Source: Mycobacteriaceae bacterium (GTDB lineage: Bacteria > Actinomycetota > Actinomycetes > Mycobacteriales > Mycobacteriaceae). From it: DNA of 5,259 nt. Of the stretch, positions 1-5,259 are shown in pieces (position 1 is the stretch's first letter; the number at the start of each line of letters is the position of its first letter). The DNA lies in contig JABFVX010000518.1 in the NCBI GenBank assembly GCA_013362555.1, positions 1 through 5,259 on the forward strand, written 5' to 3'. The translations under genes were made by a program, and so were the position numbers. Under the pieces are notes generated by a model. The model was not told where the DNA came from. It saw only the letters and a program-made list of their open reading frames with translations, and did no database searches.

Positions 1-1632
<1,632 letters not shown>

Positions 1633-1686
1633 GAGTCTGACTCCGAAGTGGGACGTGTCGCTGGGCTGGGCGGGTGGTGCTGGACG

Positions 1687-2718
1687 TCAGGGAAGCGGGG
1701 GAACGGCGTCGTCGTCGCCGTGGAAGTCGACGGCGGAGTACTCGCGCAGCTTGGTCAGGCGGTGGTAGGCGTCGACCATGCGGACCGTGCCGGACTTGGA
1801 GCGCATCACGATGGACTGGGTGGACGCGCCGCCGCCGTAGTAGCGCACGCCGCGTAGCAGGTCGCCGTCGGTGACGCCGGTGGCGCAGAAGAAGACGTTG
1901 TCGCCGGATACCAGGTCTTCGGTGGTCAGCACGCGGTTCACGTCGTGGCCCGCGTCGAGGGCCTTCTGCTGTTCGGCTTCGTCCTTGGGAGCCAGCCGCG
2001 CTTGCAGCACGCCGCCCATGCAGCGCATCGCCGCGGCGGCGATGATGCCCTCCGGGGTGCCGCCGATGCCGACGAGCAGGTCGATCCCGGATTCCGGGCG
2101 GGCGGTGGCGATGGCGCCCGCCACGTCGCCGTCGGAGATCAGCCGCACCCGCGCCCCGGCCTCGCGGACCTGCCGGATGAGCTCGGTGTGCCGGGGGCGG
2201 TCGAGGATGCAGACGGTCACGTCGGACACCGACATGTGCTTCACCTTGGCCACCCGGCGGATGTTGGCCGAGATGGGCGCGGTGATGTCGATCATCTCCG
2301 CGACTTCGGGCCCGGCGGCGATCTTCTCCATGTAGAACACCGCGGACGGGTCGAACATCGCGCCGCGCTCGGCTACGGCGAGCACCGAGATGGCGCCGGG
2401 CAGGCCCTTGGCCATCAAAGTGGTGCCGTCGATCGGGTCCACGGCGAAATCGACCTCGGGACCTTCCCCGTTGCCGACGAGCTCGCCGTTGTAGAGCATC
2501 GGGGCTTCGTCCTTCTCGCCCTCGCCGATCACCACGATGCCCTTCATCGCGACCGAATGGACCAGTTGGCGCATGGCGTCGACCGCGGCGCCGTCGCCGC
2601 CTTCCTTGTCGCCGCGGCCGACCCAGCGGCCCGCGGCCATCGCGCCTGCCTCGGTGACCCGCACCAGCTCCAAGGCCAGGTTGCGGTCCGGCCGTTCCCG
2701 ACGGCTGTTGGTCGACAC
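1687..2718 (-). CDS. glpX: Fructose-1,6-bisphosphatase class II
   Basis: Hydrolyses fructose-1,6-bisphosphate to fructose-6-phosphate and phosphate, the committed step of gluconeogenesis; cytoplasmic and metal-dependent. The 343 residues align closely, from memory, with M. tuberculosis GlpX (Rv1099c). Metal and substrate residues of the lithium-sensitive phosphatase fold are visible: D37 (GRGDKEGGD), E66 (VVIGEGEKD), D94 and D97 (DPIDGTT) and E223 (GGTPEGIIAAAA). The C-terminus ends in the typical EYSAVDF...PLP. The frame stays open upstream to 3168, but the real start is GTG at 2718: AGGAGGG lies 8 nt upstream, the protein then begins MSTNSRRERPDRNL, and homology begins about there. The extra upstream frame is only the antisense of the DUF4245 gene. 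It is first in a probable operon with the fumarase and divergent from the DUF4245 gene, the same relation as Rv1099c to Rv1100. Confidence 0.97.
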   Translation of the reverse strand: MSTNSRRERPDRNLALELVRVTEAGAMAAGRWVGRGDKEGGDGAAVDAMRQLVHSVAMKGIVVIGEGEKDEAPMLYNGELVGNGEGPEVDFAVDPIDGTTLMAKGLPGAISVLAVAERGAMFDPSAVFYMEKIAAGPEVAEMIDITAPISANIRRVAKVKHMSVSDVTVCILDRPRHTELIRQVREAGARVRLISDGDVAGAIATARPESGIDLLVGIGGTPEGIIAAAAMRCMGGVLQARLAPKDEAEQQKALDAGHDVNRVLTTEDLVSGDNVFFCATGVTDGDLLRGVRYYGGGASTQSIVMRSKSGTVRMVDAYHRLTKLREYSAVDFHGDDDAVPPLP

Positions 2719-2726
2719 TGCTGCTG

Positions 2727-2733
2727 CCCTCCT
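2727..2733 (-). promoter_or_regulatory. Shine-Dalgarno site fixing the glpX GTG start
   Basis: On the minus strand this reads AGGAGGG, an almost ideal anti-16S match, with 8 nt before the GTG at 2718. It selects this GTG over the many upstream in-frame ATG/GTG codons in the longer open frame. Confidence 0.85.
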
Positions 2734-2844
2734 GATCACGCCGGCCCCGGTGTTCGACGCCGGCATTCGCGCCGGTGCGCGGGGCTTACGTCGTAATCCT
2801 GTCAGAACGGAGGTGCCGTCGATAACTCGGGCGGCCCGACCGGA

Positions 2845-2850
2845 CATACT
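2845..2850 (+). promoter_or_regulatory. Possible -10 box for a leaderless DUF4245 transcript
   Basis: CATACT matches the -10 consensus TATAAT at 4 of 6 positions and ends 7 nt before the GTG at 2858, which would put the transcription start on the first base of the start codon. No Shine-Dalgarno sequence precedes that GTG, which fits a leaderless message. No good -35 is visible, so this is a weak call. Confidence 0.3.
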
Positions 2851-2857
2851 GGGTGCC

Positions 2858-3421
2858 GTGGCCAACAAACCCCGCATTTTGCTCGGGCCCAAGGACCTGG
2901 TCTGGTCGCTGATCCCGTTGGTGCTGCTCTGCCTGCTTTTCGCCGGCCTGGCGGCACGCTGCAGCTTTTCCCCGGGCGGGCCCAAGGCGGGGCCGGTGCC
3001 GACCTTTGACGCCCGCAACGCCCTGCGGGCCGACGCCGCGACGATGGCTTTCCCGATCCGGGCCCCGAAGCTGCCCGCAGGCTGGAAGTCGAATTCCGGC
3101 TCCCACGGCACGGCCGTGGGAGCGGGCGGCGGGCCGGTCACCACGGTCGGCTTCATCACGCCCGGCAATCGCTACCTGGAGCTCGCGCAGAGCAGCGCGA
3201 GCGAGGAGGCGCTGGCCAAGTACGTCGACTCGGAGCTGGTGCACACCGCGGCGACGCAGGTCGGCGGGCACACGTGGGAGGTGTACTCGGCTCCCACCAA
3301 GGAGTCGGCTTGGGTCGCCGACCTCGGCGGCGTCCGTACCCTGATCCGCGGCGCGGGCACCGAACAGGAGTACACCGCCCTCGCGGCCGGCGTCGCCGAG
3401 GCCGCGCCGCTGACCAAGTGA
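2858..3421 (+). CDS. DUF4245 family membrane-anchored protein, function unknown
   Basis: A 187-residue protein of the actinobacterial DUF4245 family; M. tuberculosis Rv1100, also divergent from glpX, is the positional counterpart. A short positive N-terminus (MANKPRILLGPK) is followed by one hydrophobic segment at about residues 14-33, then a G/P-rich linker and an extracytoplasmic domain. This is a signal-anchor layout that places the C-terminal domain outside the cell. C35 follows AAR, which is not a lipobox, so lipidation is unlikely. Visible family-like motifs are LPAGWKSNS (72-80), TVGFITPGNRYLEL-QS (96-112) and, near the end, WVADLGGVRTLIRGAGTEQEY. GTG at 2858 is chosen because it directly precedes the anchor. 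An in-frame GTG at 2813 would add 15 residues but has no properly spaced ribosome site. The function is not known. Conserved linkage to glpX suggests a link to carbon metabolism or the envelope, but that is inference. Confidence 0.85.
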   Translation: MANKPRILLGPKDLVWSLIPLVLLCLLFAGLAARCSFSPGGPKAGPVPTFDARNALRADAATMAFPIRAPKLPAGWKSNSGSHGTAVGAGGGPVTTVGFITPGNRYLELAQSSASEEALAKYVDSELVHTAATQVGGHTWEVYSAPTKESAWVADLGGVRTLIRGAGTEQEYTALAAGVAEAAPLTK

Positions 3422-3422
3422 C

Positions 3423-3453
3423 TTGACTTGGAGCGCGCTCCAAGTCGTAGCGT
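3423..3453 (+). promoter_or_regulatory. MerR-type promoter with 22-bp operator palindrome, driving the aldo/keto reductase
   Basis: The -35 TTGACT (3423-3428) and -10 TAGCGT (3448-3453, TANNNT type) are separated by exactly 19 bp, longer than the normal 17. The spacer is filled by a perfect 22-bp palindrome (3425-3446, arms GACTTGGAGCG and its complement). A stretched spacer with a central dyad is the hallmark of promoters that MerR-family activators untwist. The -10 ends 7 nt before the ATG at 3461, so the message should be leaderless. The -35 begins one base after the stop codon of the DUF4245 gene. No MerR gene is in the window. The same palindrome could fold in the DUF4245 transcript, but no T-tract follows. 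Confidence 0.8.
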
Positions 3454-3460
3454 TCAAGCC

Positions 3461-4444
3461 ATGGTTGGAATCAGGAAACTCGGGGAACTGACGGTCGGCG
3501 CCCAGGGGCTCGGGTGCATGGGAATGAGCCACGGCTACGGGGTGCGCGACAATGATGCCGAGTCGGTCGCCACGATCCACCGCGCCCTCGACCTGGGCGT
3601 GACGATGCTGGACACGGCCGACGTCTACGGTCCGGAGACCAACGAGCGCCTGGTGGGTCGGGCCGTCGCCGACCGCCGGGACCAGGTGGTGCTGGCCACG
3701 AAGTTCGGCATCGTCTGGGGCCCGGACGGCTCGATGGGGGCTCGCGGCGACGCCGCCTACGTCAAGCAGTCCTGCGACGACTCCCTGCGCAGGCTGGGTG
3801 TGGACCACATCGACCTCTACTACCAGCACCGGGTGGACCCGAATGTGCCCGTCGAGGAGACGTGGGGCGCGCTGTCGGAACTGGTGGCGGCGGGCAAAGT
3901 GCGCTATCTCGGCATCTCGGAGGCGGCCGCGACGACGATCCGGCGGGCACATGCCGTGCACCCGGTCAGCGCGCTGCAGAGCGAGTGGTCGCTGTGGACC
4001 CGCGGCATCGAGGCCGACGTGGTCCCCACCTGCCGCGAGCTCGGCATCGGCATCGTGCCGTTTTCGCCGCTCGGCCGCGGCTTCCTCACCGGCTCGATCA
4101 CGTCGGCGGCGGAGCTGCCCGCCGACGACCTGCGGCGCAACCTGCCCCGCTTCGCCGACGGCAACTTCGACCGCAATCTGGCCATCGTCGCGGCGCTGCG
4201 CGCACTGGCCGACGAGAAGGGCTGCACCGCAGGCCAACTCGCACTGTCCTGGGTGCAGCACCGGGGCGAGGACGTGGTGCCCATCCCCGGCACCAAGCGC
4301 CGCGCCTACCTGGAGCAGAACGCCGCGGCGGCCGACATCGCCCTGACCCCCGACGACCTGGCCCGAATCGAAGCCGCCGCCCCCGCCGCCGCCGTAGCAG
4401 GCGACCGCTACCCCGAGCACCTCGGCCGCGCCGCCGGCAAATAG
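3461..4444 (+). CDS. Aldo/keto reductase
   Basis: A 327-residue NADPH-dependent (by family) oxidoreductase with a (beta/alpha)8 barrel, cytoplasmic, reducing aldehydes or ketones; the substrate cannot be read from the sequence. The catalytic tetrad is complete: D51 (MLDTADVYG), Y56, K81 (LATKFG) and H123 (YYQHR). The GLGCMGMSHGYG start, the FSPLGRGFLTG loop (in the middle third) and the cofactor-binding tail IPGTKRRAYLEQN resemble the AKR11/AKR13 type of short-loop bacterial enzymes. Length is normal for the family. ATG at 3461 is chosen although it lacks a Shine-Dalgarno: an in-frame TTG at 3428 falls inside the operator, while the predicted transcription start coincides with the A of this ATG. 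The MerR-type promoter suggests induction by an electrophile, aldehyde, metal or redox signal. The gene ends at a strong hairpin and is convergent with the AhpD-like gene, so it is probably monocistronic. Confidence 0.95.
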   Translation: MVGIRKLGELTVGAQGLGCMGMSHGYGVRDNDAESVATIHRALDLGVTMLDTADVYGPETNERLVGRAVADRRDQVVLATKFGIVWGPDGSMGARGDAAYVKQSCDDSLRRLGVDHIDLYYQHRVDPNVPVEETWGALSELVAAGKVRYLGISEAAATTIRRAHAVHPVSALQSEWSLWTRGIEADVVPTCRELGIGIVPFSPLGRGFLTGSITSAAELPADDLRRNLPRFADGNFDRNLAIVAALRALADEKGCTAGQLALSWVQHRGEDVVPIPGTKRRAYLEQNAAAADIALTPDDLARIEAAAPAAAVAGDRYPEHLGRAAGK

Positions 4445-4450
4445 CCGCTA

Positions 4451-4505
4451 GGTCCTGAACGCGTCCTTCATTCGAACAGTGCGAATGAAGGACGCGTTCA
4501 GGACC
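4451..4505. terminator. 24-bp perfect hairpin between convergent genes, probable bidirectional terminator
   Basis: The left arm 4451-4474 and right arm 4482-4505 are perfectly complementary over 24 bp, with a 7-nt loop (AACAGTG). It starts 7 nt after the aldo/keto reductase stop and lies 22 nt beyond the stop of the facing gene, so it could serve both. There is no T-tract on either side, as is common for actinobacterial terminators. The stem is unusually long and perfect for a simple terminator, so a dispersed intergenic repeat that also terminates is an alternative. Confidence 0.75.
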
Positions 4506-4526
4506 CTGTGCGGGTGACCTGGGGGG

Positions 4527-5003
4527 TTAGCCGAACATGCCGGGCGGGTCGGAGCCTGCCGGGGTGCGGGCGATGACGTTCAAGCGGTTCCAGGCGTTGA
4601 TCAGGGCGATGTTGCCGATCAGGACGGCCAGCTGGTCCTCGTCGAAGTGCTTGCGGGCGTTGGTCCAGACCTCGTCGGAGACGCCGCCCGCGGCGTCGGC
4701 GATGCGGGTGCCCTCCTCCGCGAGTTCCAGTGCGGCGCGCTCGGCTTCGGTGAAGACGGTCGCTTCGCGCCAGGCCGCGACCAGGTTGAGCCGGGCCCAG
4801 TCTTCGCCCGCGGCCGCCAGGTCCTTGGCGTGCATGTCGGTGCACATCCCGCAGCCGTTGATCTGGCTGGCGCGCAGGTTCACCAACTCCAGGATCGTCG
4901 TCGACACCGAAGACTCGCGCAGCGGCTGGCCGACGGACTGGAACCGGCGGACTACCTTCATCGCGACGTCGTTGCCGAACAGGTTGATGCGGGGCTCTGT
5001 CAT
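4527..5003 (-). CDS. Carboxymuconolactone decarboxylase / AhpD-like family protein
   Basis: A 158-residue all-helical protein of the CMD/AhpD superfamily; likely a thiol-dependent peroxidase or related redox enzyme in the cytoplasm, exact substrate unknown. The AhpD core is visible with its spacing: E39, then 11 residues, C51, G, M, C54, three residues, H58 (INGCGMCTDMH). These correspond to E118, C130, C133 and H137 of mycobacterial AhpD; the histidine at position 132 of AhpD is replaced by M53. The C-terminal half carries the family pattern ALIGNIALINAWNRLNV-like (the visible text is AVLIGNIALINAWNR). ATG at 5003 is preceded by AGAGGAG with 9 nt spacing; an in-frame GTG at 5012 abuts that site and is too close to use it. 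An ECF41/SigJ-type promoter lies just upstream, the usual regulation for this family. Classical carboxymuconolactone decarboxylase activity is unlikely given the CxxC motif. Confidence 0.93.
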   Translation of the reverse strand: MTEPRINLFGNDVAMKVVRRFQSVGQPLRESSVSTTILELVNLRASQINGCGMCTDMHAKDLAAAGEDWARLNLVAAWREATVFTEAERAALELAEEGTRIADAAGGVSDEVWTNARKHFDEDQLAVLIGNIALINAWNRLNVIARTPAGSDPPGMFG

Positions 5004-5012
5004 GGGGACCAC

Positions 5013-5019
5013 TCCTCTG
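5013..5019 (-). promoter_or_regulatory. Shine-Dalgarno site of the AhpD-like gene
   Basis: Minus strand AGAGGAG, 9 nt before the ATG at 5003. It excludes the GTG at 5010-5012, which directly touches it. Confidence 0.75.
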
Positions 5020-5044
5020 GGCTGTTTCTCATCCGCTTACACAC

Positions 5045-5259
5045 CTAGGACGAGACAGCCTCCACCGGTGTGACGGGCCGCGAAGTGACCTGTGTCACTG
5101 CCCTGCGGGCGGCCGCGGCAGGCAGCGCCACACCGAGTGCGATGGGGATGATCAGCAGGCTGTCGCGCCGGTAGGCGCGGGCGGCGTCCAGTCGGACGGC
5201 GGCCGGGCCGCCGATCGCGGCGTCCGGATCGATCGCGTGCACGGCCGCGCGAATCCGAC
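5045..5259 (-). CDS. MMPL-family transporter, 3' end only, apparently truncated
   Basis: The frame enters from the right edge and ends at TAG (5045-5047), giving 70 residues in view. The first part, RAAVHAIDPDAAIGGPAAVRLDAARAYRRDSLLIIPIAL, resembles the end of the second periplasmic domain and the start of the next membrane helix of actinobacterial MMPL proteins, which belong to the RND superfamily and move lipids or drugs through the inner membrane. In such proteins that helix is followed by several more and well over 100 residues. Here the frame instead continues with a polar tail (RRAVTQVTSRPVTPVEAVSS) encoded over the neighbour's promoter, then stops. No other frame before 5003 could hold the missing helices. 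It is probably a truncated pseudogene. The upstream part lies outside the window, so this is not proved. Confidence 0.6.
   Translation of the reverse strand, partial: RIRAAVHAIDPDAAIGGPAAVRLDAARAYRRDSLLIIPIALGVALPAAAARRAVTQVTSRPVTPVEAVSS
5047..5074 (-). promoter_or_regulatory. ECF41/SigJ-type sigma factor promoter for the AhpD-like gene
   Basis: On the minus strand, GTCACA (5069-5074) and CGTCCT (5047-5052) are separated by exactly 16 bp. This equals the motif reported for M. tuberculosis SigJ (GTCACA-N16-CGTCCT) and fits the ECF41 consensus TGTCACA-N16-CGTC, except that the first T is C here. Transcription should start near 5040, giving a leader of about 37 nt with the ribosome site at 5013-5019. 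ECF41 sigma factors typically control carboxymuconolactone decarboxylase, oxidoreductase or epimerase genes next to them; here the target fits, but no sigma gene is in view. The -10 overlaps the stop codon of the upstream reading frame. Confidence 0.8.
5084..5099. promoter_or_regulatory. Inverted repeat AGTGAC-N4-GTCACT, possible operator
   Basis: A perfect 6-bp inverted repeat with a 4-bp centre, 9 bp upstream of the -35 of the ECF-type promoter. It contains GTGA-N6-TCAC, the core of CRP/GlxR-like sites, with the outermost bases not matching (A...T instead of T...A). It may be a cAMP-receptor-type site or another operator for the AhpD-like gene; it could also be chance. Confidence 0.35.

Larger units (their letters stand above)
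2719..2857. promoter_or_regulatory. Divergent intergenic region between glpX and the DUF4245 gene
   Basis: This 139-bp gap must hold the promoters for both directions. It contains an 11-bp near-palindrome, TTACG-T-CGTAA (2786-2796). On the minus strand there is a CTGACA hexamer (2800-2805), one mismatch from the -35 consensus TTGACA, but no good -10 sits 16-19 bp from it. No convincing glpX promoter can therefore be pinned down by eye. GGAGGTG at 2809-2815 (plus) looks like a ribosome binding site but lies over 40 nt before the likely DUF4245 start. Confidence 0.5.

Noticed and set aside
1945..2796. A 283-codon plus-strand frame across glpX
   Set aside because: H/R/D/G-rich translation with no recognisable motif, fully antisense to a clear glpX.
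2813..2857. Upstream GTG start for the DUF4245 protein
   Set aside because: GGAGG overlaps this GTG rather than preceding it, and the added residues do not resemble a signal sequence. It is kept only as an alternative.
2948..2962. Lipobox at Cys35 of the DUF4245 protein
   Set aside because: Residues before the cysteine are A-A-R; arginine at -1 is not accepted by the lipoprotein signal peptidase.
2719..3168. N-terminal extension of glpX by 150 codons
   Set aside because: The extension is antisense to the DUF4245 coding region, while a strong ribosome site and homology place the start at GTG 2718.
3428..3460. Upstream TTG start for the aldo/keto reductase
   Set aside because: The TTG lies within the -35/operator palindrome and would be upstream of the predicted transcription start.
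2786..4420. A 544-codon open frame on the minus strand across the DUF4245 and aldo/keto reductase genes
   Set aside because: Its product is low-complexity G/R/H/V-rich sequence with no family resemblance. It is an antisense shadow caused by high GC over two well-supported genes.

Overview
The window is very GC-rich, with strong third-position G/C bias, GTG as well as ATG starts and apparently leaderless genes. Its core, class I fumarase - glpX - divergent DUF4245, is an actinobacterial gene neighbourhood. Mycobacterium tuberculosis has the matching order fum-glpX-Rv1100, although its fum there is class II. I infer an actinomycete, perhaps Pseudonocardiaceae-like; the family is a guess.

Layout. 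Positions 1-1632 (minus) hold a nearly complete class I, iron-sulphur fumarase whose last few codons lie outside the window. Upstream of it, 1687-2718 (minus) is glpX, class II fructose-1,6-bisphosphatase; the two probably form an operon. A 139-bp divergent intergenic region separates glpX from a membrane-anchored DUF4245 protein of unknown function (2858-3421, plus). An aldo/keto reductase follows (3461-4444, plus). Its promoter starts one base after the DUF4245 stop codon and has the stretched 19-bp spacer and central palindrome typical of MerR-family control. A 24-bp perfect hairpin (4451-4505) separates it from a convergent AhpD-like/carboxymuconolactone decarboxylase family gene (4527-5003, minus). 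That gene is preceded by GTCACA-N16-CGTCCT, the promoter pattern known for ECF41/SigJ-type sigma factors. The right edge (5045-5259, minus) is the end of an MMPL-family transporter reading frame that stops far too early for the family and runs through the neighbour's promoter.

Two parts can be distinguished. The left half is housekeeping central metabolism (TCA cycle and gluconeogenesis). The right half is accessory: two small redox or detoxification enzymes in convergent orientation, each with its own specialised promoter whose regulator (a MerR protein, an ECF41 sigma factor) is not in the window. The truncated transporter suggests that the right edge has been rearranged. I found no wholly new system. 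The most informative signals are the two promoters and the truncated MMPL gene.
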